64,000 nucleotides of DNA from Ipomoea triloba (taxonomy: Eukaryota > Streptophyta > Magnoliopsida > Solanales > Convolvulaceae): contig NC_044930.1 in the NCBI RefSeq assembly GCF_003576645.1, positions 7,912,971 through 7,976,970 on the forward strand. Direction: 5' to 3'. The notes below the pieces were generated by a model, which saw only the letters and a list, made by a program, of their open reading frames with translations, made no database searches and was not told where the DNA came from. How positions within the stretch are numbered: the stretch's first letter is position 1; the number at the start of each line of letters is the position of its first letter. Shown one piece after another: positions 1-11,094 of the stretch. The position numbers were made by a program, and so were the translations under genes.

Positions 1-1283
1 AGTCGCTTTTGGTGGAAAGAAAAATTATGGAATCACTAAAGGAGTTGGAACAATCATCAGAAATGGGTTAAGAATTGAAGAAGTTTCATACGTGGAAGGA
101 TTGAAATTCAATTTATTGAGTACAAGCCAATTTTGTGACAAAGGTTATCTTGTGGAATTTTCCAAAGATAAATGTCAAATAAAAAATGAGCTTACAAATG
201 AAGTTGTACTTACAGGAGCAAGGAAGAAAAATATGTACGTGGTTGATTGGAGCTCAAGCAAAGAGTCAGTATGCTTAATTGCCAATAATTCGAATACTAC
301 AAATTGGGAATGACATAGGAAGCTCAATCATCTAAATTTCAAGACCATCAATCTACTTGCGAAGAAAAATCTTTTTGAAGGATTGCCAAATATAGTCTTC
401 AAGAAGGACCAAGTGTGTGATGCATGTCAACGTGAGCAGCAAATAAAATCATCGTTCAAAACAAAGTCACATGAATCAACATCAAGACCGCTAAGCTTAC
501 TACATATAGATTTATTCGGTTCGGTAGAACCGGTAAGTGTAAGTGGTAAGAAATATACCTTTGTTGTTGTTGATGACTTTTCTAGGTACACTTGGATGAT
601 ATTTCTCAGAAGGAAGAACAAAGTTGAGCATGCACTACCAAAATTATTGAAGCAACTTTAGAACGAAAAAAGACGTGAAAATTTCCAAAATTTGAACGAA
701 TCGAGAAATTGAGTTCGTAAATAGCATAATTCAAGGCTTTTGCAATGAGCAAGTAATTTCTCATCAATTATCTGTCGTAAGAACACCACAGCAGAACGGT
801 GTAGCTGAAAGAAGAAAGCGTACATTAAAAGAAGCCGCACGTGTAATGACATCTGCAGCTGGACTCCCTAAGCGATATTAGGCAGAAGCAATCAACACTG
901 CTTATTATACTCAAAATAGAAGCTTAATTCACAAGAACTACAACAAGATGCCATACGAACTATGGAAATGGAGGAAACCTAATATTGGTTATTTTCATAT
1001 TTTTGGATGCAAATGTTTTATTCATATTAATGATAAATTGCACCTAAAAGCTTTCGATGAGCGTGCAGATGAAAGAATTTTCTAGGATACTCAACTACCA
1101 GTAAGGCATTCGTATGAATTTTTCTAGGATACTCAAAGATCGATGGTGGTTGAAGAATCCATACATGCCGCAAATGCTATACTAGACGTAGAAATCATGC
1201 AAAATGGTAACAATTCTCAAATTGATTTTTGTGATACTAATGATTCGTATAAAGATGATATTTTGTAGGGATTAGATGAGTTG
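1..1283 (+). pseudogene. Relic copia A: GAG-pre-integrase and integrase fragment
   Basis: Decayed Ty1/copia pol on the plus strand. The reading frame at 92-313 carries the LKFNLLSTSQFCDKG block of the GAG-pre-integrase region. The next piece (383-661) carries the zinc-finger cysteines (VCDACQ) and the start of the integrase core (LLHIDLFG, VVVDDFSRYTW). From 661 to about 1130 integrase continues in broken frames, with QQNGVAERRKRTLKEAA and NRSLIHKN visible but separated by stops and shifts. A stretch around 1075-1130 repeats the words TTTCTAGGATACTCA. It resembles the copia pol of B and D but is far more degraded, so it is the oldest layer. It is interrupted by element B at 1317 and resumes at 38411 with reverse transcriptase. 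No LTR or PBS of this element is in the window on the left. Confidence 0.9.
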
Positions 1284-1316
1284 GAAATTAATTCTCTAGA
1301 AAATCCCATCCCTCAT
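1284..1316. repeat. 33-bp direct repeat flanking element B, left copy
   Basis: These 33 bases, starting GAAATTAATTCTCTAG and ending CCCTCAT, recur exactly at 38411-38443 on the far side of element B. They sit where a target-site duplication belongs, but copia integrase normally makes 5 bp. The two flanks otherwise join element A cleanly. Confidence 0.9.
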
Positions 1317-2137
1317 TGTTGGTCCCGAGGGGATGGGGTACAAGTTTAGATGGGGGGGGGGTGAATAGACTTGTATAAGATTTTGCAAATCTTTCCGACC
1401 TCTCGTGTGTATTGGACTTAGGATGTTTAGGTCCAACACCTCACAAGATGAAGACAAAGTTTTATGCGCAACGGAAAATTTATCCCCTTTTATTTTAGCA
1501 CGAGTTTGAGTTAGTTCAAGAGGTGTGATTATATGCAGTGCAGTTCGAGAGATAAGGTTAGCGAGAGATAGAGCGAAAAGTAAATGCGAGAGATATTTTT
1601 AAGTGGTTCGGCCAACCCGCCTACGTCCACTCTTCTTCTAGAAACTCCCTAGAAGGATTGCACTAAAACTTTTCTTTTTAGTACAATGTCGAGCGCTTGA
1701 GCTTTGATCACCAAGCCCGCCTCAAGCCTTAGGTTTTTCGCCCCGCTTCTTGTTACTCCACCTATCGAGCACTTGAGCTTTGATCACCAAGCCCGCCTCA
1801 AGCCTCAGGATCTTCACAAGACAGCCTCCAGGTTACTCCGCTTCTAATTGCCTTGTCCAAAGCAAGGTTGTCCCGGTTGTCACAGGTTGTGTAACAATCT
1901 CCAATCTGATCAAGAGCTATCGTTGGATATTTTTCCTTGTTGAGCAGCTTTGATCACCTTCTGGATATGTATGAGTTATAGCTATGTAACTCTCTCAAAC
2001 ACTTAGATGTATTTTTCTCGCACTTGAATATCAAAATGATATACCAGATTAAGCACTTGCACTGTGAATGTTTTGAATCAGACACCTCGGTAATTTCTTA
2101 GAATTCTCGACCTGCTTTTTCTTTGTGTCTTCATGTG

Positions 2138-2145
2138 CTTATATA
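2138..2145 (-). promoter_or_regulatory. TATA box in 3' LTR of B
   Basis: Reads TATATAAG on the minus strand, about 830 nt into the LTR. The same box is at 37573-37580 in the 5' LTR, and an equivalent TATAAAAA occurs in the D LTRs in the same sequence setting (CTCTCATATA). Confidence 0.6.
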
Positions 2146-2596
2146 TGAGAGTTGGGAATAATTCCGTTGGAGGGAAAATTATTCCGTTTGAAATCTTGTT
2201 CCCATGCCGATCATGGGACTTGCACAATTCCAGCATTTTTCATGGAGTGGTGTTCTTGTAACTTCAGCCTTTTGTCTTGTAGTGAATATCCCATATTCCA
2301 CTATCTTGAGTCCATACTCTACTTTCTTCTTTTGGCAAACGTTGCTCTTTTTATATTCCCACTGATCCTCGTTTTTAGGGAATAAGACCGGCTGAGGATT
2401 GATGCACTTTTTGACCGTTTGTTGTGGAAGTCTGACGTGTCATCCACTTTTATCTATTTCACGTTCTCATGCTCAGCACCTCCTTAATATTTTATCTCCA
2501 TGATATTCTTCTTCTCCAAACTTAAATTACTCATATCTTTGAGTGTTGATCGCGTTTCAGTTCTTGGAGAAGTTCTAGTCCATTGAGACCAATTAT

Positions 2597-2745
2597 TAAT
2601 GTCTCGACTGGTTGATGTATCGATCCTATGTCTCGACTTGGATCGATGTCTCGAGACTGTTATGTCTCGTTCCCATGTCTCGAACACTTCTGATGTCTCG
2701 AGACTTAGTTGATGTCTCGCAGACCCTTATTCCTGCAATTAAGTC
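2597..2745. promoter_or_regulatory. Cluster of TGTCTCG words in U3 of B LTR
   Basis: Seven TGTCTCG words lie within about 150 bp, two of them inside the perfect palindrome GTCTCGAGAC. TGTCTC is the classical core bound by plant auxin response factors. The cluster lies upstream of the TATA box in element sense, and it recurs in the other B LTR (38035-38160) with a few words mutated. Whether it responds to auxin is inference. Confidence 0.4.
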
Positions 2746-2975
2746 TCGTGCCTTCTTCTGATCTATCTATGAAAGACTCACATCACGAAACATCTAAGGT
2801 GTTCATCCAAGTTTACTTTGAGCTTAAATATTTCCTGAGTTGAGCTCAATTACCCGGTTGTATTTTCGCTCTTGGTTTACTTGTCGAACTTACATGTATT
2901 ACCTATATGCCGAGACTTAGGGGATTATGTTTTACAGATGGTATCATCAAAACCTATTACAATATGTTCCTAACA

Positions 2976-2990
2976 ATTTGCCCCTTTTTA
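2976..2990 (-). other. Polypurine tract of element B
   Basis: On the minus strand this reads TAAAAAGGGGCAAAT directly before the 3' LTR start. It primes plus-strand DNA synthesis. Element D has the same tract (AAAAAGGGGGAAA) at its 3' end. Confidence 0.85.
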
Positions 2991-3222
2991 ATGATGTCAA
3001 CACTATACTTACTTATATGGCTGATTGTCATGAAAATAAACTTTGATTTTATTTTCAGCGCATATGGTAAGTTTGACAATAGAATCTGTTCTGCTAAGAC
3101 ATAAAGACAAACTCATGCAACACCCTAGCAAAAGATATATATATTAAGGTCAAGGGAATGTTTTACAGAGCTTGTACTTAGCAAAATAATAAATAAGATG
3201 GCAAAGAACGACATAAAAACAA
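2991..3222. other. 3' untranslated stretch of B between extra ORF and PPT
   Basis: AT-rich sequence with a short TATATATA run at about 3140. It matches the corresponding stretch of element D (22871-23141). No ORF or RNA signal is seen. Confidence 0.6.
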
Positions 3223-4440
3223 TTAAGAATGCATGTTGACAGCGAGAGCTTTCTGCTTGTCTTCTTTCCTCTTTTCATTGATGGCTGCTCGTGTGTTGAT
3301 GGGGTTTTTATCATCTACCATTTTGATGTATTCATCCGTGACATCAAGATGTAGATAGTTGACATATGCTTCGCCTATGAACCTTTCTTTAACTACCCCA
3401 TCTCTCCACCATTCGATGCATTCTTGAGGGGTAAGACCACTGTGAGAAGATAGGTCAGTTTTGGCTAGAAGACTAACGATGATCTCACCTAGGTATTCGG
3501 TCGTGTCTTCCTTGATGCCCATTTTATAGTTCCTTTTAAATTGCTCATCTTTCTTCTCCTTTGCTGTTTGTTGTTCTTGCCTCTTTCTTTTTCTTTCTCT
3601 GTCTTCTTCTCTCCTTTTCTCCAATTCCAGTGTTTGTTGGAACCTTTGTTCCTCCAACCTTTTAGCTTCCTCATATTTCTTACTGGTTATCCTTGGAACT
3701 TTTGGAGGTGGTTCGGAAGCTAAGGGTTCACTGGTTGCCCTTTTCTTGCTGGTTGCCCTTGATCCAGATGTTTTAGAGGTTTCTTCCCCCTTGTTGGCAT
3801 CATCGTGACGCGAAAGGAGGGTGGTCATACCTTCAAACAAGTTCTGGAGCTAAGCAGGCACCTGGTTCGATAGATCATCGAGTAGAGCTTTCATCATGTC
3901 CTGGCGAAGTTTTGTTGATGCTCTGAAAGCTTGAAGTTCTTCCCTTAATTCAGCAACTTTAGACCTTGCTTTTCGGGCAGCATCCTTAGCACAAGCCACC
4001 TGTTCTAGGAGTTCCTCCCGGCTGGATGTAGCATCATCGTCAGCAGTGGGCATGGATGAGATGTGAACAAGATGGACCTTGTTTTCAAGTAGGGCCATTC
4101 TCCTTGATTGATCAGACATGAAGTGGCGCACCTCGCCAAGAAATGCTTCCTGATCATCATCAGAAGAAAGAGAAGGGGGTGGAGAGGTACCTTTACGAGG
4201 AGGGGACTTGGGTGCTTCCAGATTTCCATCTGAGAGTTGCAAATGGGAGTCCACCTCTCGAATCTGTGTCTGAGGATCAGCAGGTGCACTGGGATCAGAG
4301 CTTGAAGGTAGCTCCATGTCAAGCGCTTCCCGGTTTCCACCTGAGTGATGGATCGCTTCTCGCTCGTCACCTCTCGAACCTGTTACCTCAGCATAAGCTA
4401 CTGGAGGGATTGGGTCAGCTAAGGAAGGAGCCTCAGCATC
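3223..4440 (-). pseudogene. Element B extra ORF, C-terminal part
   Basis: C-terminal third of the large ORF that follows pol in B and D. From the break at 4440 it reads an acidic Ser/Thr/Pro/Glu-rich stretch with the recurring GGNREA motif, then a helical region likely to form a coiled coil (REELLEQVACAKDAARKA), then a very basic stretch rich in EKRREEDRERKRKRQEQQ, and a C-terminal domain with PQECIEWWRDGVV and FIGEAYVNYLHLDVTD. One in-frame TAG (3850-3852) replaces a codon that is CAA in D. It aligns with residues from about 750 to the end of the D copy. The N-terminal part is at 27893-29818; roughly 230 codons between them are missing at the C insertion junction. Function unknown. Confidence 0.85.
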
Positions 4441-5754
4441 TGAAAAGGATTGTTCATATGGTGAGTGGATGGTTAAGGTATGGAGGGTGTTAAAACGAAG
4501 AGTCATAAACTCCCCGAGTGTCGTATCTCTCGCGGATGACAAATTGGAGAATATACGGCTTTGCTACCTTGGTTGGTTTAAATAACATTAAAAGGATCAT
4601 GTGGATTTTGGTAAAAAGGAGATATTAAGAGGGCAAAGGTTAATGAAATGAAGAGGTAAACAAAAGGAAATAGAGGCGGATGGGGCGAAGATATCATAGA
4701 GATTGGTTAGAAGGTGTAAGGTAGAGTATTGATTTCTATTGAGTCATGATTGAAGGAGCTTGAAACATAATCTTGAGTGACGTCACACTCAAGCTCCCAA
4801 TCCTTAGTCGGTTGGGGAATTTTATCAAACACCTTGTCTACAAGTTCCCTCCGGATCTCATCTTCTCAGATTGAGAGCGGGAGATGTGGGTATTGGGCTA
4901 GATTGAATGGATGATCCTACACTCTTGGAGAGATCGGGGCCCTCGATCCAACAAGATCATACAAGACATACTCACAAATTCAATATTCCCCAAAGAAATC
5001 AAACTCATAATCAAATTAGATCATGAACACCAATCATCCATTCAATCTAGCCCCTATCCTAGGGATTAGCCTCTCATAGGCTTTAACAACATCAAAGCAT
5101 CAAAATAGAAAAACATATCTACAAGATCAATATATAAAGTAAACAACTTTAAGGAAAAAGGAAAAGTAAGAGGAAGCCAAAGAGAAAACAAATCTTTAAT
5201 GAAAGAAGTTACCCAAAAGATCTTCAAAGCTATGGAGATCTAGTTCTCTTCTCCAAGGAGCTCCTCCTTCTCCCCTAATCCTCCCTAAACCTAACCTAAA
5301 ATGTAGAATAGAAAAATGTGACAAAAGACTCCCTAAACCTAGCTGAAATGTCCCTTAAATACTAAAATATCGCGCAGGTTTTCTGGTGCCGTCCCACGTC
5401 TGCCACACGCGTGTGGACTGGCGTGGACAGCTACTGGAATAATTCCACGCCAGCTCACACGCGTGTGAGGCTCGTGGGCGTGGTTTCATCATTTCCGTTT
5501 CCTTTTGTTGTTTCCGGTTTGGTCTTTGTGTATTCCCCTGTGGATTGATTCTTCCTTACAACGATTTATGCTCTCTTTTGGTTGATTTCAGCCTTCATTC
5601 CTGTGGGAATTCTACAAAACACTCCACACAGAACTCATTTGCAATTCGTTAGTAAAATAGCATGTAAACACGTAATTGCACTCTCTAAGACTTATTTTTA
5701 GCAAGAAATCAACTTAATAAGTTATAGAAAAATAGGTACTTTTGGCGTCTATCA
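4441..5754 (-). repeat. 3' LTR of element C (complete)
   Basis: Its outer 940 bp match 26956-27892. On the minus strand it begins TGATAGACGCCAAAAG at 5754 and ends at 4441. It holds the CGCG dyad (5404-5467) about 290 nt from its start and a TATTTAAGG core-promoter-like word about 40 bp further on (near 5360). It ends directly against the element B ORF at 4440. Confidence 0.9.
5404..5467. promoter_or_regulatory. CGCG dyad module, copy 1 (C LTR U3)
   Basis: Two identical 12-bp palindromes CACACGCGTGTG (5404-5415 and 5456-5467), CGCG cores 52 bp apart, enclose a 9-bp inverted pair TGGCGTGGA (5419-5427) and TCCACGCCA (5444-5452). The 64 bases form a nested dyad that is very GC-rich within an AT-rich LTR. 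It lies just upstream of the probable core promoter. ACGCGT fits the CGCG box bound by plant CAMTA factors; that link is inference. Confidence 0.65.
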
Positions 5755-5790
5755 AAGTTTCCACACTTTAGATTGCTCGTCCACGAGCAA
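5755..5790 (-). other. Stem-loop and polypurine tract of element C
   Basis: On the minus strand a 7-bp stem TTGCTCG / CGAGCAA with loop TGGA is followed by TCTAAAGTGTGGAAACTT directly before the 3' LTR. A hairpin of this kind followed by an AAGTGTGG purine tract is common before the 3' LTR of plant Athila/Tat-type elements. The tract here has lost some of the usual G run. Confidence 0.7.
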
Positions 5791-7262
5791 ATTGTTCATT
5801 CAAAACCTTCTCATTTAGATGCCAAAAATATCTAAGCTAAAGGTATGCTCAATGTTAAACATTCATTCAAAACACAATCTACTAGGAGATGTGAAATCCT
5901 TCACAATATCTTCAAGGAATGATATAAATGTGCCATACACTGCTATGAATATTCAAACAAAGCGAAACCCCTTATGGTCAAAAGTTGGACAGTTAGTTAG
6001 TTTCCACAATATCAAGCATACAGTCCAAAATTTCATTCACCTCTCATTGTGCAAAGGCCTTAAGCTGATCCCCCTAGTGGGAACGATGTACAAAACCTAA
6101 TCAATCGACCTCCCTTATCGCCAAAGCCCAACATAAAAGTAAGTGACAATAGATCCATGGGCCTCTCTCCGCCAGTGGCTTGGGCGATTACTCATTTTTC
6201 TCACTTCCTAGGGTAACATCGTCAAGCAACCCGACTTCACATGGAGTTCCATGCTTTATTTTTCAAAGGCAGTGCAATGGGTGCTCGAATCCTAGCGAAG
6301 CAGCTTCCCTCATCTCAATTTTCTCATCTCCTAAGGCCATTTTATTGTGAACAACCGACTCCAGATATAACATTTGTGTATTTAGAAGACTATGGTTGTT
6401 CACCACCTAGCGAGATGGCTTTCCTCGTATCTTATCTCGGGGATTGGCCTTATTTCCTTTTCTACTCATTTCTCCGAACAACAACCCCTCATGCCTTTTA
6501 CTTGGGAAGCAGGGATATTTCTCTCAATGCTCACAGAAAGCTCTCCTTTTGCCCCATGTTCTATTCTATAATTATTCAATTCCGGGCTTCGCTTAATCTT
6601 ATCTTTCTGAAATTAGGGGTTGCACAATCCCACTTCGAGAGATCTTTAACTAAGGTCTTTACAGAATATGAGGTGAATACCACACAAGCATACAACGTTT
6701 TCAAAATTCTTAAAGGTCAAAGTAAGGGTACTTCCAAGGTTATTCAAAGAGTAAACTTTTTTGGCACAGATTTAGCATTCTTCGAAGATAGAATGAATAA
6801 CAACACATGCTTGTGGCTTGATTATTTTTCAAACAAATGAGATAGAGCCCTTAATTAAAATTTTTATTTCAAGCACAACTCTTTCCACACTTTAGACCAA
6901 ACATCGTCCTCGATGTTGACTTAGAATATGATAAAATAAGGAAACAACAAGGTATGCATTTTTCCACACTTTAAGATGAGAACATGAGGTTCAAAGAATA
7001 GATAAACAAGGGATAAGAGGTAGATAACCTAGTAAGCATCCCTTGTGATGTTGCTCGAAATGCCTGGATGGGTGCTTTGCATGTTCCTTTAACACGATCT
7101 GCATGGAAATATGGAATCTACAAAAATAGGGAATTTCAACTCGGATGTTATTTCGACATAATAAAGTAAAGATAGTAATAAAGCATAGTAAATAACGGGT
7201 TGCCTCCCGGTCAGCGCTACGTTTAACGTCTTTAGCCCGACGAAATTGTCATGAAGATTGTG
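5791..7262 (-). other. 3' spacer of element C between integrase and PPT
   Basis: In Athila elements this interval can hold an env-like gene. Here the minus strand has no convincing ORF, and the longest plus-strand ORF (6241-6840) has no recognisable domain. At 6881-6920 lies a second, decayed hairpin (ACATCG / CGATGT, loop AGGA) followed by TCTAAAGTGTGGAAAG. A third purine word TTAAAGTGTGGAAAA lies at about 6958-6972. At 7197-7245 lies a conserved motif (separate entry). Confidence 0.6.
7197..7245 (-). other. Conserved noncoding motif downstream of gypsy pol
   Basis: On the minus strand it contains GACGTTAAACGTAGCGCTGA followed by CCGGGAGGCAACCCG. I recognise a similar AGCGCT...GGGAGGCAACCC block from the 3' end of pol in many plant Athila/Tat-type elements. 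It starts 18 bp after the pol stop. Its role is unknown to me. Confidence 0.55.
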
Positions 7263-10246
7263 CTACTCATCTTCCCAGGGTATTAGCCTGCAACATTGGA
7301 TCGTCCCCTGCGTATTTTTTGTTCCATAATATTTCTTGATTTGGTGGCCGTTTACTTTGAAATATCCTTTTTCTGGATGCATGATCTCAAAGGTTCCATA
7401 AGGAAATACTTTTGCAACAATATAAGGCCCAGTCCATCTTGATTTAAGTTTTTCAGGAAACAATCGCAGTCTGGAATTGAATAATAGCACTTTATCTCCC
7501 TCAATGAATTCTTTGTTTTTCCTGATATGCATGTCGTGATAAAACTTGGATCGTTCCTTGTAAGATCTGGACGTTTCATAAGCCAACAAACGCCATTCTT
7601 CTAGTTCATTCAGTTGAAACATTCGCTCCTACCCTGCTATGAATAGATCTTCATTTAGTTTCTTAATGGCCCAATACGCCTTATGTTCGATTTCAACTGG
7701 AAGGTGGCACGCCTTGCCGTATACTAATCTGTATGGAGTAGTACCTATCGGTGTCTTATAAGTAGTCCTGAAGGCCCATAATGCATCGTTGGGCTTGTCA
7801 ACCCAATCCTTTCTATGCCAAGATACTGTCTTTTCCAATATGGCTTTAATATCTCTGTTTGCATTTTCGACTTGACCTGTAGTTTGAAGATGATACGGGA
7901 TTCCTCCTCGGTGCTGTATACCTTGCCTTTGAAGTAATCTTCGCATGGGTACATTCCGGAAGTGTGTCCCCCTATCGCTAATCACAATCCGAGGTACTCC
8001 AAATCTTGTGAATAATCTTTTCAGAAATCTTGTTACACTTCTTGCGTCATTGTTGCGCAGCGCTTCTGCTTCAACCCATTTGGAGACATAATCTACTGCG
8101 ATAAGAATGTATTTGAAACCTTTGGAGTCCGGGAATGGTCCTGCAAAGTCTAGTCCCCATATATCAAAAATTTCGCACGCAAGTATGTAATTCTGCGGCA
8201 TCTCATCTTTTCCAGTGATGTTCCTAGTTCGTTGACATCTGTCACAGTTTCTGACACAGATTTGGGCATCCCGAAATATTGAGGGCCAGTAGAATCCTGC
8301 TTCGAGTGCTCTCCTAGCAGTTCTGTTAGTTGAGTGATGGCCCATTCGATGGCATTCTCCTAGGATTTCATGTCCTTCAGCCTCTGTTACACAACGTCGA
8401 ATTATTTGATCTGCGCACACTTTAAAGAGATACGGCTCGTCCCAGAAGTAGTATCGAGATTCTGCTATTAATTTTCTTCGGGCGTGTATATTTAAAAATT
8501 CCGGTAGCTCTCCCCCTACAAGATAGTTAGCCAGATCTGCATACCAAGGTGTGAGATAGAGACCCAACAGCTTTTCCTCTGGAAAATATTCATTCACATC
8601 CCCAATTATATCTTGTCCTTTCTCATTCTCTAACCTTGACAAATGATCTACTGCACTGTTTTCAACTCCTTTTCGGTCTACGATAGTTACGTCAAATTCT
8701 TGCAATAGCAGAATCCATCTGATCAACCTTGGCTTTGCTTCCGGTTTAGACATAAGGAACCTGATGGCTGCATGGTCAGTATGAATGACGACATTTGACA
8801 TTAAGAGATATGATCTAAATTTATCTAATGCAAACACAATTGCAAACAGTTTTTTCTCGGTTGTGGTGTAGGCTTGCTGTGGCTTAGTCAACATCCGACT
8901 GGCATAAGCAATAGGTTGAAATTTCATACCATTTTTCTGCCCTAGCACCACTCCAATAGCGAAATTACTCGCGTCGCACCTCAACTCAAAGGGTTGATCC
9001 CATTTCGGTCCTACAAGGATTGGAGTATGTATCATGGCATCCTTTAAACTCTAGAATGCCTTCATACCATCTTTGTTTAATTCAAAAATGGCATCCTTTT
9101 CTAACAACTTAGTCAATGGACTTGCGATTTTTGAGAAATCTTTTATGAACCTTATGTAAAATCCTACATGTCCCAAGAAGCTTCTTAAAGATGTAACATT
9201 GTGCGGTGGTGGTAAGGTCTCAATAACTGCTGTTTTAGCCCTGTCGACTTCAATTCCCCTTTTTGAAATCTTATGCCCAAGCACAACTCCTTCTGTGACC
9301 ATGTAGTAGCATTTCTCCCATGATAAGGCTAAATTCATTTGCTGGCATCGTTCCAAAACTTTTTCCAAATTTCCAAGGCATTCTTCAAAAGTGTTTCCAA
9401 AAATTGTGAAATCGTCCATGAAAACTTCCATGAAATCGCCAATGAAATCTTTGAAAATAGCCAGCATGCATCGCATAAAGGTGGCGGGGGCGTTACAGAG
9501 ACCAAATGGCATTCTCCTGTAGGCAAATGTACCAAACGGACAAGTGAACGTCGTTTTCTCTTGATCCTCCAAGGCCACTGGAATTTGAAAGTATCCACTC
9601 ATCCCGTCCAAGAAACAGTAGTAGCCGTACCTGCTTACTCTTTCAATCAGTTGATCTATGAAGGGCAATGGAAAGTGGTCTTTATGGGTGGCTTCGTTGA
9701 GCTTTCTATAGTCGATACAGACTCTCCATCCAGTTATCTTCCTCGTAGGGATTAACTCCTTGTTATCATTCTCGGTGACTGTAATTCCTCCTTTCTTTGG
9801 TACTACGTGAGTTGGACTGATCCATGTGCTGTCCGAAATAGGGTAGATCATTCCGACATCCATAAGTTTGATCACCTCGTTTTTCACGACTTCAAATGTA
9901 TTCGGGTTAAGTCGACGCTGCAGTTGCGCCACAGGTTTGGATCCTTCTTCCAACAGAATTTTATGTGTGCAAATCGCCGGATTAATCACTTTCAAGTCAG
10001 TCATTTTCCAACCTATAGCTTCCTTGTTTCTTTTCAGCACTGTTATCAGTTGTTCTTTCTGTCTTTCTGAAAGATCTGTAGCAATAACAACTGGTAATTC
10101 TTCCCCTGTTCCTAAATAGGCATACTCAAGACGAGCAGGTAGAGGTTTTAATTCTCCTTCACGCATTATTTCATCGTCTTCTTTCCTGTTCCCATTTTCA
10201 TCATCATATTCCTACTTTAATTCATCAAATTCATCCCCGTCATTTC
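7263..10246 (-). pseudogene. Element C pol: RT, RNase H, integrase
   Basis: One reading frame continuing from the gag-protease part across the D insertion, broken by TAG codons near 10216, 9048 and 7626. The reverse transcriptase has KVINPAICTHKI upstream, the WRVCIDYRKLN block and the FMDD catalytic motif at about 9420. RNase H begins with [10 protein letters not shown] at about 8990. Integrase has the HHCC zinc finger ([23 protein letters not shown]), then catalytic D (GLDFAGPF), D (ISDRGTHF) and E (QVENANR). The C-terminal part (7622-7263) has the SRWTGPYIV word of the GPY/F module. Apart from the stops the frame is intact, so this copy could have been mobilised recently in trans. Confidence 0.9.
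10242..10246. repeat. Target-site duplication of element D, left copy
   Basis: ATTTC here and at 24924-24928. This is the usual 5-bp copia duplication. Removing D plus one copy restores a continuous gag-pol frame of element C. Confidence 0.95.
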
Positions 10247-11086
10247 TGTTAGGAACATATTGTAATAGGTTTTGATGATACCAAATGTAACCTATAATCC
10301 CCTAAGTCTCGAAAGATAGAAATTATATGTAAGTTCGACAAGTAAACTAAGAGCGAAAATACAACCGGGTAACTTGAGCTCAACTCGGAAAATATTTAAG
10401 CTTAAGGTAAACTTGTGTGAACATCTTAGAAAGTCTCGTGTTGTAATCCTATAGATAGATCAGAAGAAGGCACGGGACAACACTGGAGGAATAAGGGTCT
10501 GCGAAACATCAACTAAGTCTCGAGACATAAGCAGAGTCCGAGAGATAGGATCTCTCGATACAACAACCCAGTTCGAGACATAAGCAGAGTTCGAGAGATA
10601 GATCTCTCGATACATGGGGATCAAGACATCAAACAATCGAGACATCAATCTTGGTCTCGATAAACTGACATTTCTCCAAAAGGCTGAATGATGGTCAGGA
10701 AGCATGAATAAAGTTTGGAGAAGAAGAATATCATGGAGATAAAATATTAAGGAGGTGCCAGAAGTGGATGCCACATCAGAATTCCACAACAAACGGATAG
10801 AAGGTGCACTAATCCAAAGTCGGTCTGATTCCCTAAAACGAGGATCAATGGGAATTTAAAAAGAGTAACTTTTACCAAAAGTAGCAAGTGGAGCATGGAC
10901 TCAAGAAAGTGGATTATGGAATATCCACTACCAAACAAAAAGGTTCAAGTTACAAGACCACCACTCCATGAAAAATGCTGAAAAGATGCAAGTCCCATAC
11001 ATAGCATGGGAGACAGATTTCAAACGGAATAATTTTCCCTCCAACGGAATAATTTTCCCTCCAACGGAATTATTCCTCAACTCTCA

Positions 11087-11094
11087 TATAAAAA
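11087..11094 (+). promoter_or_regulatory. TATA box of element D 5' LTR
   Basis: TATAAAAA followed by GG, about 840 nt into the LTR. An identical box is at 23976-23983 in the 3' LTR. The transcript start is expected some 30 bp downstream. Confidence 0.65.

Larger units (their letters stand above)
1317..2975 (-). repeat. 3' LTR of element B
   Basis: Matches 36747-38410 over its whole length. Read on the minus strand it starts TGTTAGGAACATATTG at 2975 and ends GGGACCAACA at 1317. U3 holds a cluster of TGTCTCG words (2597-2745). A TATA box lies at 2138-2145. The R/U5 part holds a G-rich tract near 1350 and a repeated unit with the words GCTTTGATCACCAAGCCCGCCTCAAGCC (split here as GCTTTGATCACC and AAGCCCGCCTCAAGCC) at about 1700 and 1770. 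Confidence 0.93.

Noticed and set aside
6241..6840. 199-codon plus-strand ORF in the C spacer
   Set aside because: Antisense to element C, no recognisable domain, and it lies in a spacer that is otherwise noncoding. Most likely chance.
9339..9755. 138-codon plus-strand ORF over C reverse transcriptase
   Set aside because: Shadow of the RT-coding strand; the minus strand has the conserved motifs.
10460..10938. Minus-strand ORFs in D LTR (also 23369-23847)
   Set aside because: Present in both LTR copies only because the LTRs are near-identical; no counterpart in B LTRs and no motif.
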